Made by a program: the position numbers and the translations under genes. Under the pieces are notes generated by a model, which searched no databases, was not told where the DNA came from, and was given only the letters and a program-made list of their open reading frames with translations. Of a stretch of 64,000 bases of DNA, positions 9,738 through 19,912 are shown in pieces. Each line of letters starts with the position of its first letter. Within the stretch, counting starts at the first letter, position 1. Source of the stretch: Andreprevotia chitinilytica DSM 18519 (GTDB lineage: Bacteria; Pseudomonadota; Gammaproteobacteria; Burkholderiales; Chitinibacteraceae); the NCBI RefSeq assembly GCF_000711875.1, contig NZ_JONM01000002.1:481859-545858 (forward strand), read 5' to 3'.

Positions 9738-9752
9738 TGGGATTGGTTCTCA
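9738..9752 (-). promoter_or_regulatory. Candidate Fur box 2
   Basis: TGGGATT-G-GTTCTCA is a second 7-1-7 match, strong in its right half (TTCTCA). It lies 8 bp from box 1. Tandem boxes in a promoter region are typical of strongly iron-repressed genes. Confidence 0.5.
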
Positions 9753-9944
9753 TCATCAAACAATGAAATGTAAGGTTATGTACGCGTCATTTTTGCAGCC
9801 GGATGGCGCGGAAGCGGCTTGCGGCTCATGTAGGAAGGCTGCTGCTGGCCGAGTGCGAGAGCGCTTGAGGCCGGGCTTGTGCGGGGAGGGGGATCAAGCA
9901 ACGCCGAGGTTGGCGCCGATGGGGTCTGGAGAGGGGAGGGGGCA

Positions 9945-9974
9945 GGCTTGCCGAGTAGATTAGCTCGGCAAGCC
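9945..9974 (-). terminator. Hairpin downstream of pstB
   Basis: A perfect 11-bp stem (9945-9955 with 9964-9974) encloses an 8-nt loop, 20 nt past the pstB stop. No T-run follows on the minus strand, so it may be a 3'-end stabiliser or a weak terminator. Confidence 0.5.
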
Positions 9975-9994
9975 GTGATTGCGAGGAGTCTGGA

Positions 9995-10768
9995 TCAGCC
10001 GAACTTGCCGGTGATGTAGTCTTCCGTCGCTTTTTGCTTCGGCGTGGTGAAGATGCTGTCGGTCTCGCCCACTTCGATCAGCTCGCCCAGATACATGTAG
10101 GCGGTGAAGTCGGACACCCGCGCAGCCTGCTGCATGTTGTGGGTGACGATGGCGATGGTGTAGTCACGCTTCAACTCGTGCACCAGTTCTTCGACGTGGG
10201 CGGTCGAGATCGGGTCGAGCGCGGAGGTCGGTTCATCCAGCAGCAGGATTTCCGGCTTGACCGAGACGGCACGGGCAATACACAACCGTTGTTGCTGACC
10301 GCCAGAGAGGCCCAAGCCCGATTGCTTGAGCTTGTCCTTCACTTCGTTCCACAGCGCAGCTTTTTGCAGTGCCCATTCCACGCGGTCGTCCATTTCGGAC
10401 TTCGGCAGCGTTTCGTACAGATTCACGCCAAAGGCGATGTTGTCGTAGATCGACATCGGGAACGGCGTCGGCTTCTGAAACACCATGCCGACTTTGGCGC
10501 GCAGCATGTTCAGGTCGATGCCGGCATTGAGGATGTTCTTGCCGTTGAGGATGATCTCGCCCTCGGCGCGCAGCTTGGGGTAGAGGTCATACATGCGGTT
10601 GAAGGTGCGCAACAGTGTCGATTTGCCGCAGCCGGACGGCCCGATGAAGGCGGTGACCTTGCCTTCGAGGATGTCGAGGTTGATGTTCTTCAGCGCGTGG
10701 AAATTGCCGTAATAGAAATTAAGGTTCTTGACGACCAGCTTGGCGTTTTGGTTCACGGGTTGGCTCAT
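9995..10768 (-). CDS. pstB: Phosphate ABC transporter ATP-binding protein
   Basis: This 257-residue ATPase powers the PstSCAB high-affinity phosphate importer at the inner membrane. Walker A is GPSGCGKST, the signature [14 protein letters not shown] and Walker [13 protein letters not shown]; the C-terminus ITGKFG is typical of PstB. It is the last gene of pstSCAB, 27 nt after pstA. No phoU follows, unlike in E. coli; a hairpin and then the porin promoter region come next. Confidence 0.97.
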   Translation of the reverse strand: MSQPVNQNAKLVVKNLNFYYGNFHALKNINLDILEGKVTAFIGPSGCGKSTLLRTFNRMYDLYPKLRAEGEIILNGKNILNAGIDLNMLRAKVGMVFQKPTPFPMSIYDNIAFGVNLYETLPKSEMDDRVEWALQKAALWNEVKDKLKQSGLGLSGGQQQRLCIARAVSVKPEILLLDEPTSALDPISTAHVEELVHELKRDYTIAIVTHNMQQAARVSDFTAYMYLGELIEVGETDSIFTTPKQKATEDYITGKFG

Positions 10769-10795
10769 GGGGGGGCAGAGTCCTGTTTATTCGGG

Positions 10796-11632
10796 TCAGT
10801 GTTGGCTCGAAGGGCGAACCAGGATGCGGGCAACGACGTTCAAGCCAAGTACGAACAGGCCGATCAGCAAGGAGCCGGCCCAAGCCAGCGTGTGCCAGTC
10901 TTCGTACGGTGCCATCGCGAACTGGAAGATCACCACTGGCAGGTTGGCCATCGGCTGATTCATGTTCGAGTAGAACTGGTTGTTGAGCGCGGTGAACAGC
11001 AGCGGGGCGGTTTCGCCGGCAATGCGCGCGACGGCCAGCAAGATGCCGGTGAGTACGCCGGCCTGGGCTGAGCGCAAGGTGATGAACAGCGTCATCTTCC
11101 ATTGCGGTGCGCCGAGTGCATACGCGGCTTCGCGCATGCTGTTCGGCACCAGTTTCAGCATGTTCTCCGTCGTGCGCACGACCACCGGGATGACCAGCAG
11201 CGCGAGTGCCAGCGACCCGGCAATCCCGGAGAAGTGGTTGGTGCGCGTGACATACAACTCGTAAATGAACAGACCGATCACGATGGAGGGCGCGGCGAGC
11301 TGGATATCGTTGATGAAACGGGTTGCCGGTGCCAGCCAGCCGCGCTGGCCGAATTCAGCCAAATAGGTGCCGGCCAGAATGCCGATCGGTGTGCCGATGG
11401 CGGTGCCGACGGCAGCCATCTGGATGCTGCCGATGATGGCGTTCGACAAGCCGCCCTTGCTGCCCGGAGCCGGTGTGGTTTCGGTAAACAGGCTCAGCGT
11501 GAGGCCGCCAAAGCCGTTCTTGAACAGGGTAAAGAGGATCCACATCAGCCAGACCAAGCCGAACAGCATGGCAGCGATGGAGAGGCCGATGCTGAGTACA
11601 TTGATGAAGCGGCGGCGCGCGTAACGGTTCAT
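10796..11632 (-). CDS. pstA: Phosphate ABC transporter permease PstA
   Basis: This 278-residue inner-membrane permease has about six hydrophobic segments. The EAA-like loop is recognisable in [14 protein letters not shown], the coupling site for PstB. Its start is 29 nt after the pstC stop. Length and sequence fit PstA. Confidence 0.95.
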   Translation of the reverse strand: MNRYARRRFINVLSIGLSIAAMLFGLVWLMWILFTLFKNGFGGLTLSLFTETTPAPGSKGGLSNAIIGSIQMAAVGTAIGTPIGILAGTYLAEFGQRGWLAPATRFINDIQLAAPSIVIGLFIYELYVTRTNHFSGIAGSLALALLVIPVVVRTTENMLKLVPNSMREAAYALGAPQWKMTLFITLRSAQAGVLTGILLAVARIAGETAPLLFTALNNQFYSNMNQPMANLPVVIFQFAMAPYEDWHTLAWAGSLLIGLFVLGLNVVARILVRPSSQH

Positions 11633-11661
11633 TGTTATTGGTTCTCCGTGGTCAGGCCGGG

Positions 11662-12618
11662 TCAGGAATTCGCGCCTTCGCCTTTTTGCAGGCGCAGCAG
11701 CAGGATTTTCGAGAGCACGAGCACGATGAAGGTGATGACGAACAGCAGCAGGCCCAGATAGATCAGCGAGGCCACGTGCAGGTCGTCGCTGGCCTCGGTG
11801 AACTCGTTGGCCAGCGTGGCGGCGATCGACGTGCCCGGATCGAACAGCGAGTGAATGGTGCTGTGCGAGTTACCGATGACGAAGGTGATTGCCATGGTTT
11901 CACCAAGCGCACGGCCCAAGCCGAGCATCACACCGCCAACGACGCCGTTCTTGGTGAAGGGCAGCACCACGTTCCACACCACTTCCCAAGTCGTGCAGCC
12001 GAGGCCGTAGGCCGATTCCTTCAGCATGGCCGGCACGACTTCAAACACGTCGCGCATCACCGAAGAGATGTACGGAATGATCATGATCGACAGGATCAGG
12101 CCGGAGGTCAGCATGCCGATGCCCATCGGCGGGCCATCGAACATCGGCCCGAGCAGCGGGATGCCCTGGGTGTGATTTTGCAACCACGGCTGGACGTTAT
12201 CGGCAAACCACGGGGCGAAGACGAAGAGGCCCCACATGCCGTAAATGATCGACGGCACACCAGCCAGTAGCTCGATGGCAATGCCGAAGGGACGGCGTAG
12301 CCAGACCGGGGCGAGTTCGGTGAGGAAGATGGCAATGCCGAAGCTGACCGGCACGGCGATCAGCAAGGCAATGAAAGACGACAGCAGCGTGCCGATGATG
12401 GAGTTGCGCCCACCGAACACGTGTGTCACCGGGTTCCACTGGTCGCCAAGCACGAAGCCGAAGCCGAACTGCTTGATTGACGGCCATGCGCCGATGATCA
12501 GGGAAATGATGATGCCGACGAGGATCGCCAACACCAGGAATGCAAAGAAACGGGTTGCGCCGCGGAACAGCCAATCTTGTCGCTGTTGTTGTTTGAGTCG
12601 CGCTGCATGGGATGCCAT
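11662..12618 (-). CDS. pstC: Phosphate ABC transporter permease PstC
   Basis: PstC is the second permease of the phosphate importer, with about six membrane segments and the coupling motif [15 protein letters not shown] chose the ATG at 12618 ([12 protein letters not shown]), giving 318 residues, the usual PstC length, with CGGAG a few bases upstream. A longer frame from 12741 would add 41 low-complexity residues and would read through a perfect hairpin at 12693-12725, which fits untranslated intercistronic RNA better. Confidence 0.93.
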   Translation of the reverse strand: MASHAARLKQQQRQDWLFRGATRFFAFLVLAILVGIIISLIIGAWPSIKQFGFGFVLGDQWNPVTHVFGGRNSIIGTLLSSFIALLIAVPVSFGIAIFLTELAPVWLRRPFGIAIELLAGVPSIIYGMWGLFVFAPWFADNVQPWLQNHTQGIPLLGPMFDGPPMGIGMLTSGLILSIMIIPYISSVMRDVFEVVPAMLKESAYGLGCTTWEVVWNVVLPFTKNGVVGGVMLGLGRALGETMAITFVIGNSHSTIHSLFDPGTSIAATLANEFTEASDDLHVASLIYLGLLLFVITFIVLVLSKILLLRLQKGEGANS

Positions 12619-12692
12619 TAAATGCTCCGCCGAAAGACCGGGAGACGAGGACGCCGAATTGCGCCGCTTATTATTGCTGGGGCTGATTTGCA

Positions 12693-12725
12693 AACCAACA
12701 GGAGCCACGAGGGCTCCTGTTGGTT
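12693..12725 (-). terminator. Intercistronic hairpin between pstS and pstC
   Basis: A perfect 14-bp inverted repeat (12693-12706 with 12712-12725) encloses a 5-nt loop, 50 nt downstream of the pstS stop. Only a short T tract follows on the minus strand, so it looks more like an mRNA 3'-end protector or partial attenuator than a full terminator. Such an element would let the abundant binding protein PstS be made in excess over the permeases. Confidence 0.65.
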
Positions 12726-12774
12726 GTTCCGGTTTAGACATCCGATTGTATGACAGCTGGATGCCGGACCGCGA

Positions 12775-13815
12775 TTACTTCAGAACCGGTGCGTTGTCTG
12801 CGCCAGTGATTTGCTTCCACGAAGCACGCACTTCGTTCTTCACGGCATCCGGCAGCGGCACGTAGTCCAGATCCAGCGCGGTCTTGTCGCCATCCTTGTA
12901 CGCCCAGTCGAAGTACTTCAGCACTTCGCGGCCGGTTTCCGGCTTGTCTTGCTTCTTGTAGACGAGGATGAAAGTCGCGCCAGTGATTGGCCATGCATCC
13001 TTGCCGGCTTGGTCGGTCAGCACCACGGCGAAGCCCGGTGTGCCCTTCCAGTCAGCATTGGCAGCAGCGGCCTTGAAGGTGTTTTCAGTCGGCTCTACGA
13101 AATTGCCGGCCTTGTTCTGCAGTTGGGTGTAATCCATCTTGTTTTGCTTGGCATATGCGTATTCGACATAGCCGATGGAGCCCTTGATGCGCTGAACGTA
13201 TTGGGCCACGCCTTCGTTACCCTTGCCGCCTACGCCAACCGGCCAGGACACGGATGCGTCGTTACCAACCTTTTCCTTCCATTCGCCGGAGACCTTGGAG
13301 AGGTAGTTGGTGAAAATCCAGGTGGTGCCAGAGCCGTCGGCGCGGTGCACAACGGTGATCGCCTGATCCGGCAGCTTGATGCCAGGGTTCAGCTTTTGCA
13401 GCGGTTCTTCATTCCACTTCTTGATCTTGCCCAGGAAGATTTCAGCCAGGACAGCAGGGGACAGCTTCAGCTCACCACCCTTGACGACATCCAGATTGGC
13501 GACCGGAACCACGCCGCCCATCACGGTCGGGAACTGCGCCAGACCGGATTTATCCAGTTCAGCTGCGGACAACGGCTTGTCGGAAGCGCCGAAATCAACC
13601 GTCTTGGCCTGGATTTGCTTGATGCCGCCGCCGGAGCCGATCGATTGGTAGTTCAGACCGGTCTGGGTCTTGGCCTTGTATTGTTCGGCCCACTTGGCAT
13701 ACAGCGGATACGGGAAGGTTGCGCCAGCGCCGGTGATGTCGGCTGCGAACACGTTTGCGGTAAACAAGCCCGCGGCAACGCCGAGGGAAACGAGCAATTT
13801 GCGTCCATACGACAT
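12775..13815 (-). CDS. pstS: Periplasmic phosphate-binding protein
   Basis: This 346-residue binding protein of the phosphate importer has a signal peptide ([20 protein letters not shown], cut near VFA-AD). The mature start [13 protein letters not shown] and the phosphate-binding segments IGSGGGIKQ and [11 protein letters not shown] are characteristic of PstS. It is the first gene of pstSCAB. It diverges from tpiA; a weak direct repeat that could be a Pho box lies about 100 nt upstream. Confidence 0.97.
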   Translation of the reverse strand: MSYGRKLLVSLGVAAGLFTANVFAADITGAGATFPYPLYAKWAEQYKAKTQTGLNYQSIGSGGGIKQIQAKTVDFGASDKPLSAAELDKSGLAQFPTVMGGVVPVANLDVVKGGELKLSPAVLAEIFLGKIKKWNEEPLQKLNPGIKLPDQAITVVHRADGSGTTWIFTNYLSKVSGEWKEKVGNDASVSWPVGVGGKGNEGVAQYVQRIKGSIGYVEYAYAKQNKMDYTQLQNKAGNFVEPTENTFKAAAANADWKGTPGFAVVLTDQAGKDAWPITGATFILVYKKQDKPETGREVLKYFDWAYKDGDKTALDLDYVPLPDAVKNEVRASWKQITGADNAPVLK

Positions 13816-13913
13816 GGTGAAGCTCCTAGGTAGATCAGCACCGTAGTGGCCGGTGCGAGCGTTGGTAGATACGGTATGGGGACGGATGCTAGCGACTTCA
13901 TGTTTCTGAAATA

Positions 13914-13931
13914 TTACAAGTCCATCGCAAG
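13914..13931 (-). promoter_or_regulatory. Weak Pho-box-like direct repeat
   Basis: On the minus strand CTTGCGA and CTTGTAA are repeated with an 11-bp period, the spacing of PhoB half-sites (consensus CTGTCAT). Only some bases agree with the consensus. Position before pstS is suitable, but sequence support is weak. Confidence 0.25.
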
Positions 13932-14065
13932 TCCGTATTAGGAGTGATCAGCGGTGCGGGATCGGCTGAGAGAGCGTCGCAGTGCGGCGACAAAGATGTA
14001 AGCTGGTTTGACGCTGCTGCGGTGCGGGAATAGAATTTTGTGTTTTCCAAAGCGGGCGGAATGGA

Positions 14066-14776
14066 ATGGCACGACAACTCGTGATCGGCAACTGGAAGAT
14101 GCACGGCAGCGTCGGGCAGATTCGCACTGTGTTGCCAGAGCTGGTTCGCGCCGAGCTGGGGGCCAACGTCGGCGTGTGCGTCCCGTTCCCATACCTTGCC
14201 TTGGCGAAGTCACTACTGGCGGATACGCCTGTGCAGCTTGGCGCTCAAGATGTTTGCGAGTTCCATATTGGTGCGTACACCGGTGAAGTCTCGCCAGCCA
14301 TGCTGGCCGATGTGGGTTGTGAAATGGTGATCATCGGCCATTCCGAGCGGCGACGTTATTTCAACGAAACCAGCGAAATGGCTGCGCGCAAGGTCAATGC
14401 TGCATTGGATGGCGGTTTATTGCCGGTCTATTGCGTCGGCGAGACGCTCGAACAGCGTCAGAAGGGCGTCGCACGCGAAATCATTTCCGAAGAATTGCAA
14501 GTGCTCGCCGGCGTGCCGACGAGCCTGTATACGGTTGCCTATGAGCCGGCTTGGGCGGTTGGAACCGGTATCGTGGCGACACCGGATCAAATTGCTGAAA
14601 TGCATGATTTCATCAAGCAGACACTCGATGCGCGTACAAGGGTGCTGTATGGCGGTAGCGTGAAGGCCGATAATGCCGCGACAGTGCTGGCGACCGATGG
14701 GGTCGACGGCGTATTGGTCGGTGGTGCTGCGCTCTCTGCAACCGAGTTCCTGAATATCTGTCGGCATGCCCGCTGA
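14066..14776 (+). CDS. tpiA: Triosephosphate isomerase
   Basis: It interconverts dihydroxyacetone phosphate and glyceraldehyde 3-phosphate in glycolysis and gluconeogenesis. The 236-residue TIM barrel carries the catalytic Lys11 (GNWKM), His92 (IIGHSERR) and Glu160 (VAYEPAWAVGTG), plus the phosphate-binding LYGGSVK and GVLVGGA. It is slightly shorter than the usual ~250 residues but has all key parts. tpiA-secG-tRNA-Leu-nuo is a common proteobacterial order. Confidence 0.97.
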   Translation: MARQLVIGNWKMHGSVGQIRTVLPELVRAELGANVGVCVPFPYLALAKSLLADTPVQLGAQDVCEFHIGAYTGEVSPAMLADVGCEMVIIGHSERRRYFNETSEMAARKVNAALDGGLLPVYCVGETLEQRQKGVAREIISEELQVLAGVPTSLYTVAYEPAWAVGTGIVATPDQIAEMHDFIKQTLDARTRVLYGGSVKADNAATVLATDGVDGVLVGGAALSATEFLNICRHAR

Positions 14777-14833
14777 CATTGCCAAAACCAGTGTTACGGC
14801 GCTAGAATTCGCGCCGAATTTATAGAGAAAAAA

Positions 14834-15175
14834 ATGGAATTCCTGAAAACCCTTATTCTTGTCATTAACGTGCTTTCCGCGCTGTCGGTGATCATTCTGG
14901 TCCTGATGCAGCACGGTAAAGGTGCTGACATGGGCGCTGCTTTCGGTAGCGGCTCCGCAGGTAGTCTCTTCGGATCCTCTGGCTCGGCTAACTTTCTGAG
15001 CCGCAGCACGGCAGTTGCCGCCTCCGTATTCTTTGTGTCCTGCCTTGGGCTGACCTTGATGATCGTGCCCTCCAAGGGCAGCTCGCTCGGCGTGATGAGC
15101 GGTGTCAAGGCGCCTGTAGCAAGCGCTGTCCAGCAGCAGCCGGCCTCTCCGGTGCAGAACAAGATCCCCGAATAA
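14834..15175 (+). CDS. secG: Preprotein translocase subunit SecG
   Basis: SecG is the small auxiliary subunit of the SecYEG protein-export channel. The 113-residue protein has two membrane helices (about residues 3-22 and 52-74) separated by a Gly/Ser-rich loop (GKGADMGAAFGSGSAGSLFG) that is diagnostic. It lies 57 nt after tpiA and just before tRNA-Leu. Confidence 0.96.
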   Translation: MEFLKTLILVINVLSALSVIILVLMQHGKGADMGAAFGSGSAGSLFGSSGSANFLSRSTAVAASVFFVSCLGLTLMIVPSKGSSLGVMSGVKAPVASAVQQQPASPVQNKIPE

Positions 15176-15197
15176 TTTCTCGGGCAGTCCAGAACAA

Positions 15198-15282
15198 GCC
15201 GACATGGTGAAATTGGTAGACACGCTATCTTGAGGGGGTAGTGGCTGCGGCTGTGTGAGTTCGAGTCTCACTGTCGGCACCA
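15198..15282 (+). tRNA. tRNA-Leu (anticodon GAG)
   Basis: The acceptor stem GCCGACA pairs with TGTCGGC and the CCA end is encoded. The anticodon stem CTATC/GGTAG carries loop TTGAGGG, giving anticodon GAG for CUC/CUU codons. A long variable arm marks a class II (leucine) tRNA. secG followed by tRNA-Leu(GAG) is a common order. Confidence 0.95.
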
Positions 15283-15370
15283 TCTCTGTAGCGGCCGGTG
15301 TGCGTCACCGGCGTGCAAAAATAATAAAAAACAGAACTATTTTCTTTTTGATTGTTACCGGGGATTCACG

Positions 15371-15739
15371 ATGTTGCAGAACTATTTCCCCATCTTGCTG
15401 TTTATCGTCATTGCCTCGGTGGTCGGTGTTTTGCCGATGGCGCTTGGTAAGGCGGTCAGCATGGTGCTGGGAACCAACAAGCCGGATCCGGCCAAGCTCT
15501 CGCCCTATGAGTGCGGCTTTGAGGCGTTCGAAGATGCGCGCATGCAGTTCGACGTGCGCTATTACCTCGTCGCCATTCTCTTCATTCTGTTCGATCTCGA
15601 AGTCGCCTTCCTCGTGCCATGGGCCTTGGTGCTCAAGGAAATCGGTTCTTTCGGTTTCTTCTCCATGATGATTTTCCTGGCCGTCCTGGTTGTTGGCTTC
15701 ATCTACGAGTGGATGAAGGGCGCGTTGGAGTGGGAGTAA
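15371..15739 (+). CDS. nuoA: NADH-quinone oxidoreductase subunit A
   Basis: First gene of the nuo operon, encoding respiratory complex I, which couples NADH oxidation and quinone reduction to proton pumping. NuoA (122 residues) is a three-helix membrane subunit at the junction with the peripheral arm. The conserved loop [14 protein letters not shown] is present, with its Cys near the quinone channel. The nuoA stop is only 5 nt before the nuoB start. Confidence 0.97.
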   Translation: MLQNYFPILLFIVIASVVGVLPMALGKAVSMVLGTNKPDPAKLSPYECGFEAFEDARMQFDVRYYLVAILFILFDLEVAFLVPWALVLKEIGSFGFFSMMIFLAVLVVGFIYEWMKGALEWE

Positions 15740-15744
15740 ACGAG

Positions 15745-16245
15745 ATGAATGCACAAACTCTGGAAAACAAGGGTTTCATTACGACTACCGTCGATACGGT
15801 CGTCAACTGGACCCGTACCGGCTCGCTGTGGCCGATGACCTTCGGTCTCGCCTGTTGTGCGGTCGAGATGATGCACGCCGGCGCGGCGCGCTATGACCTC
15901 GACCGTTTCGGCATCGTATTTCGCCCGTCCCCCCGTCAGTCTGACTTGATGATTGTTGCTGGCACCCTGTGCAACAAGATGGCACCAGCCTTGCGCAAGG
16001 TCTATGACCAGATGCCCGAGCCACGCTGGGTGCTCTCGATGGGCTCCTGTGCCAACGGTGGCGGCTATTACCACTATTCATATTCTGTTGTGCGCGGTTG
16101 TGATCGCATCGTGCCGGTCGATGTTTATGTGCCGGGTTGCCCGCCGACAGCTGAGGCGCTGCTCTACGGTCTGATCCAGCTGCAAAACAAGATCAAGCGT
16201 ACCAACACCATTGCACGGGCCGGTTTCTTGGCTCGTCAGGCGTGA
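15745..16245 (+). CDS. nuoB: NADH-quinone oxidoreductase subunit B
   Basis: NuoB (166 residues) carries the terminal 4Fe-4S cluster N2 next to the quinone site. The four ligands are seen in [10 protein letters not shown] (tandem Cys), MGSCANGGG and VPGCPPTAE. The ATG at 15745 ([11 protein letters not shown]) has a GAG-rich site upstream; the frame stays open further 5' but overlaps nuoA there. Confidence 0.97.
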   Translation: MNAQTLENKGFITTTVDTVVNWTRTGSLWPMTFGLACCAVEMMHAGAARYDLDRFGIVFRPSPRQSDLMIVAGTLCNKMAPALRKVYDQMPEPRWVLSMGSCANGGGYYHYSYSVVRGCDRIVPVDVYVPGCPPTAEALLYGLIQLQNKIKRTNTIARAGFLARQA

Positions 16246-16252
16246 GGACGGT

Positions 16253-16846
16253 ATGGCTAAGCTCAATACTCTGATCGACAGTTTGAACGCCGTATTTGGC
16301 GACAAGCTCGTTAGCCTCAAGACTGATCTGGATGAAGTCACCATCGAGATTGGCGCTGCAAACTGGCTGGAAGCGGCCAAGACGCTGCGTGATCATGCTG
16401 AACTTCGTTTCGAAGCCTGTGTAGATGTCGCTGGCGTCGATTACAGCACCTACAAAGACGGCATCTGGGAAGGCCAACGCTTTGCGTCGGTCTACCATTT
16501 GCTGTCGTACGCGCATAACTGGCGTGTTCGCGTGCGCGTGTTCGCGCTGGATGATGATTTCCCGGTCATCGCCTCTGTGGTTGATGTCTGGTCTGGCGTG
16601 AACTGGTTCGAGCGCGAAGCGTTCGACCTCTATGGTCTCGTCTATGAAGGTCATCCGGATCTGCGTCGCATCCTCACCGACTACGGTTTTGTCGGTCATC
16701 CGTTCCGCAAGGATTTCCCGCTCTCCGGCTACGTCGAAATGCGTTACGACGCCGAGCAAGGGCGCGTGATCTACCAGCCCGTCACCATCGAACCGCGCGA
16801 AATCACCCCGCGCATCATTCGCGAGGAGAATTACGGTGGCGTCTGA
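16253..16846 (+). CDS. nuoC: NADH-quinone oxidoreductase subunit C
   Basis: NuoC (197 residues) is a structural subunit of the peripheral arm of complex I. The 30-kDa-subunit signature ERE(A)[16 protein letters not shown] is clear. It is a separate gene, as in beta- and alphaproteobacteria, not fused to nuoD as in E. coli. I chose ATG 16253 ([11 protein letters not shown]). Its end overlaps nuoD by 11 nt. Confidence 0.96.
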   Translation: MAKLNTLIDSLNAVFGDKLVSLKTDLDEVTIEIGAANWLEAAKTLRDHAELRFEACVDVAGVDYSTYKDGIWEGQRFASVYHLLSYAHNWRVRVRVFALDDDFPVIASVVDVWSGVNWFEREAFDLYGLVYEGHPDLRRILTDYGFVGHPFRKDFPLSGYVEMRYDAEQGRVIYQPVTIEPREITPRIIREENYGGV

Positions 16847-18092
16847 AATCCGTAACTACACGCTTAACTTCGGTCCGCAGCACCCGGCTGCGCACGGCGT
16901 ATTGCGCCTCGTGCTCGAACTCGACGGCGAAGTCGTCGAACGCGCCGACCCGCACATCGGCCTGCTGCATCGCGCCACCGAAAAGCTGGCTGAATCCAAG
17001 ACCTATATCCAGTCGCTGCCATATATGGATCGTCTCGACTACGTGTCGATGATGTCCAACGAGCACGCGTACTGCATGGCGATAGAGAAGCTGGTCGGCA
17101 TCGAGGTCCCGGTCCGTGCCCAATACATCCGCGTGATGTTCGACGAGATCACCCGCATCCTGAACCACTTGATGTGGATCGGTGCGCACGGCCTCGATTG
17201 CGGCGCCATGACCATCTTCCTGTACGCCTTCCGCGAGCGCGAAGACCTGATGGACTGCTATGAAGCGGTTTCGGGCGCGCGTATGCATGCGGCTTACTAT
17301 CGGCCGGGTGGCGTCTACCGCGATCTGCCGGATGTGATGCCGCAATACAAGGCGTCCAAGGTACACAACGCCGCCGCGATCAAGAAGATGAATTCGAACC
17401 GCGAAGGTTCGCTGCTCGACTTCATCGAAGACTTCACCAACCGCTTCCCGACCTATGTCGACGAGTATGAAACCTTGCTCACCGACAACCGGATCTGGAA
17501 GCAGCGTACCGTCGGCATCGGCGTACTGACGCCGGAACGCGCCATGAATCTTGGCCTGACCGGCGCGATGCTGCGTGGCTCCGGCATCGCTTGGGATCTG
17601 CGCAAGAAGCAGCCGTACGAAGTCTACGAAAAAATGGATTTCGACATTCCGGTGGGCAAGAACGGGGACTGCTATGACCGTTACTTGGTCCGCGTGGAAG
17701 AAATGCGCCAGTCCAACCGCATCATCAAGCAGTGTGTGCAGTGGCTGAAAGCAAACCGGGGCCCGGTCATCGTCGACAACCACAAGGTGGCACCGCCATC
17801 GCGTGTCGACATGAAGTCGAACATGGAAGAGCTGATTCACCACTTCAAGCTCTTCACCGAAGGCATGCACGTGCCGGAAGGCGAGGCCTACGCGGCCGTT
17901 GAGCATCCGAAGGGCGAGTTCGGCATTTACATGGTATCCGACGGCGCCAACAAACCATACCGCCTGAAGATTCGCGCCCCTGGCTTTGCGCACCTCGCAT
18001 CGCTGGACGAAATGGCGCGTGGTCACATGATCTCCGACGTGGTCGCGATCATCGGCACGCAAGATATTGTATTTGGGGAGATTGACCGCTGA
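16836..18092 (+). CDS. nuoD: NADH-quinone oxidoreductase subunit D
   Basis: NuoD (418 residues) is the 49-kDa subunit that forms the quinone pocket with NuoB. It shows the family motif [13 protein letters not shown] near the N-terminus and ends DIVFGEIDR, the conserved C-terminus. The start is GTG at 16836, inside the end of nuoC and preceded by GAGGAG. Its stop shares a base with the nuoE start. Confidence 0.97.
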   Translation: MASEIRNYTLNFGPQHPAAHGVLRLVLELDGEVVERADPHIGLLHRATEKLAESKTYIQSLPYMDRLDYVSMMSNEHAYCMAIEKLVGIEVPVRAQYIRVMFDEITRILNHLMWIGAHGLDCGAMTIFLYAFREREDLMDCYEAVSGARMHAAYYRPGGVYRDLPDVMPQYKASKVHNAAAIKKMNSNREGSLLDFIEDFTNRFPTYVDEYETLLTDNRIWKQRTVGIGVLTPERAMNLGLTGAMLRGSGIAWDLRKKQPYEVYEKMDFDIPVGKNGDCYDRYLVRVEEMRQSNRIIKQCVQWLKANRGPVIVDNHKVAPPSRVDMKSNMEELIHHFKLFTEGMHVPEGEAYAAVEHPKGEFGIYMVSDGANKPYRLKIRAPGFAHLASLDEMARGHMISDVVAIIGTQDIVFGEIDR

Positions 18093-18580
18093 TGAGTGCG
18101 AACAATCTGTTGACGCCAGAGTCGCTGGCGCAAATTGACCGCGAACTGGCGAAGTACCCGGCAGATCAACGCCGTTCCGCCATCATGGGCGCGCTGCGTA
18201 TCGCGCAGACTGAAAAGCGTCACCTGACCAACGAGTTGATCGAATACGTCGCTGACTATGTTCGTATTCCGCCGGTCGCCGCTTATGAAGTCGCCAGCTT
18301 CTACAACATGTATGACATGAAGCCGGTCGGCAAATACAAGCTGACCGTCTGCACCAACTTGCCCTGTGCTTTGTCCGGCGGTTATCAGGCGGCTGATTAT
18401 CTGAAGCAAAAGCTCGGCATCGACATCGGCGAAACCACAGCTGATGGCAAGTTCACGCTGAAGGAGGGCGAGTGCATGGGCGCTTGCGGTTATGCGCCGG
18501 TGATGCTGGTGAACAACCACACCATGTGCAATCACATGACGCCTGAGGCGCTCGACAAGAAACTGGCGGAGCTCGAATAA
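18092..18580 (+). CDS. nuoE: NADH-quinone oxidoreductase subunit E
   Basis: NuoE (162 residues) is a thioredoxin-fold subunit with the 2Fe-2S cluster N1a. The ligand pairs are visible as CTNLPC and CMGACGYAP. It works with NuoF and NuoG in the NADH-oxidising module. Its ATG overlaps the nuoD stop by one base (TGATG). Confidence 0.97.
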   Translation: MSANNLLTPESLAQIDRELAKYPADQRRSAIMGALRIAQTEKRHLTNELIEYVADYVRIPPVAAYEVASFYNMYDMKPVGKYKLTVCTNLPCALSGGYQAADYLKQKLGIDIGETTADGKFTLKEGECMGACGYAPVMLVNNHTMCNHMTPEALDKKLAELE

Positions 18581-18581
18581 G

Positions 18582-19871
18582 ATGACCGTGTATGTAAAAG
18601 GCGTCGTGTTCGAAGGCGTTGATTTTGACGATCCGAACAGCTGGAAACTCGATGCATATGTGAAGCGCGGCGGTTATGCGGCGCTCAAGAAAATCATTGA
18701 AAACAAGATCACCCAAGACGAAATCATCGCCGAGATGAAGGCGTCCAGCCTGCGTGGTCGCGGTGGTGCGGGTTTCCCGACCGGCCTGAAGTGGTCCTTC
18801 ATGCCGCGTAGTTTTCCGGGGCAGAAATACCTCGTCTGCAACACGGACGAAGGCGAGCCGGGCACCTTCAAAGACCTCGATATCATGGTCAACAACCCGC
18901 ACGCGCTGATCGAAGGCATGATCATCGGCGGCTACGCCATGGGCATCACCGTTGGTTACAACTACATCCACGGTGAAGTGTTCGAAGCCTATGAACGCTT
19001 TGAAGAAGCACTGGAAGAAGCGCGTGCGGCCGGTTTCCTTGGCGACAAGATTCTCGGTTCCGATTTCTGCTTCCAGTTGCACGGTCATCACGGTTACGGC
19101 GCTTATATCTGCGGCGAAGAAACCGCGTTGCTCGAATCGCTGGAAGGCAAGAAAGGCCAGCCGCGCTTCAAGCCGCCGTTCCCGGCGAGCTATGGCCTGT
19201 ATGGCAAGCCGACCACCATCAACAACACCGAAACATTCGCATCGGTGCCGTACATCATTCGTGAGGGCGGCCAGAAGTTTCTGGAACTGGGCAAGCCGAA
19301 CAACGGTGGCACCAAGCTGTTCTCGGTATCCGGCCATGTGAACCGCCCGGGCAACTACGAGGTTCCGCTCGGCCTGCCGTTCAGCGAGTTGCTGGAAATG
19401 TGCGGCGGCATGCGTGATGGCAAGAAGCTGAAAGCCGTCATTCCGGGGGGCTCGTCTGCCCCGGTTTTGCCGGCCGATATCATGATGCAATGCACGATGG
19501 ACTATGACTCCATCGCCAAGGCCGGCTCGATGCTCGGTTCTGGCGCGGTGATCGTCATGGACGAATCCGTCTGCATGGTCAAAGCGCTTGAGCGTCTGAG
19601 CTACTTCTACCACGAAGAATCCTGCGGCCAATGTACGCCGTGCCGCGAAGGCACTGGCTGGCTGTATCGCGTGGTGCACCGCATCGAACACGGTCTGGGC
19701 CGTCCGGAAGATCTGGACCTCCTGCTGTCCGTTGGCGGCAACATCGCAGGTCGCACCATTTGTGCGCTGGGCGACGCTGCCGTGATGCCGGTGCAAGGGA
19801 TGCTCAAGCACTTCCGCGCTGAATTCGAACACCACATCCAACACAAATCCTGCCTGGTTCCGGGCTTCTGA
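18582..19871 (+). CDS. nuoF: NADH-quinone oxidoreductase subunit F
   Basis: NuoF (429 residues) binds NADH and FMN and holds 4Fe-4S cluster N3. The nucleotide-binding segment [13 protein letters not shown], the FMN region [16 protein letters not shown] and the cluster motif [12 protein letters not shown] with a distal Cys in [10 protein letters not shown] are all present. It begins one base after the nuoE stop. Confidence 0.98.
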   Translation: MTVYVKGVVFEGVDFDDPNSWKLDAYVKRGGYAALKKIIENKITQDEIIAEMKASSLRGRGGAGFPTGLKWSFMPRSFPGQKYLVCNTDEGEPGTFKDLDIMVNNPHALIEGMIIGGYAMGITVGYNYIHGEVFEAYERFEEALEEARAAGFLGDKILGSDFCFQLHGHHGYGAYICGEETALLESLEGKKGQPRFKPPFPASYGLYGKPTTINNTETFASVPYIIREGGQKFLELGKPNNGGTKLFSVSGHVNRPGNYEVPLGLPFSELLEMCGGMRDGKKLKAVIPGGSSAPVLPADIMMQCTMDYDSIAKAGSMLGSGAVIVMDESVCMVKALERLSYFYHEESCGQCTPCREGTGWLYRVVHRIEHGLGRPEDLDLLLSVGGNIAGRTICALGDAAVMPVQGMLKHFRAEFEHHIQHKSCLVPGF

Positions 19872-19912
19872 TTTGGGTCGGTTTAAAAATTTGCCATTGA
19901 ATCGAGTCGATC

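Larger units (their letters stand above)
9660..9994. other. Intergenic region between the porin and pst operons
   Basis: This 335-bp stretch holds the porin promoter region with two Fur-like boxes near 9715-9752 and a hairpin behind pstB at 9945-9974. The part between about 9790 and 9940 is G-rich and contains no gene I can support. Confidence 0.7.

Noticed and set aside
9763..9963. 66-codon plus-strand frame after the porin promoter
   Set aside because: No ribosome site, Gly/Arg-rich low-complexity product, overlaps the pstB hairpin.
18453..19844. 463-codon minus-strand frame
   Set aside because: Antisense of nuoE/nuoF; no recognisable domain.
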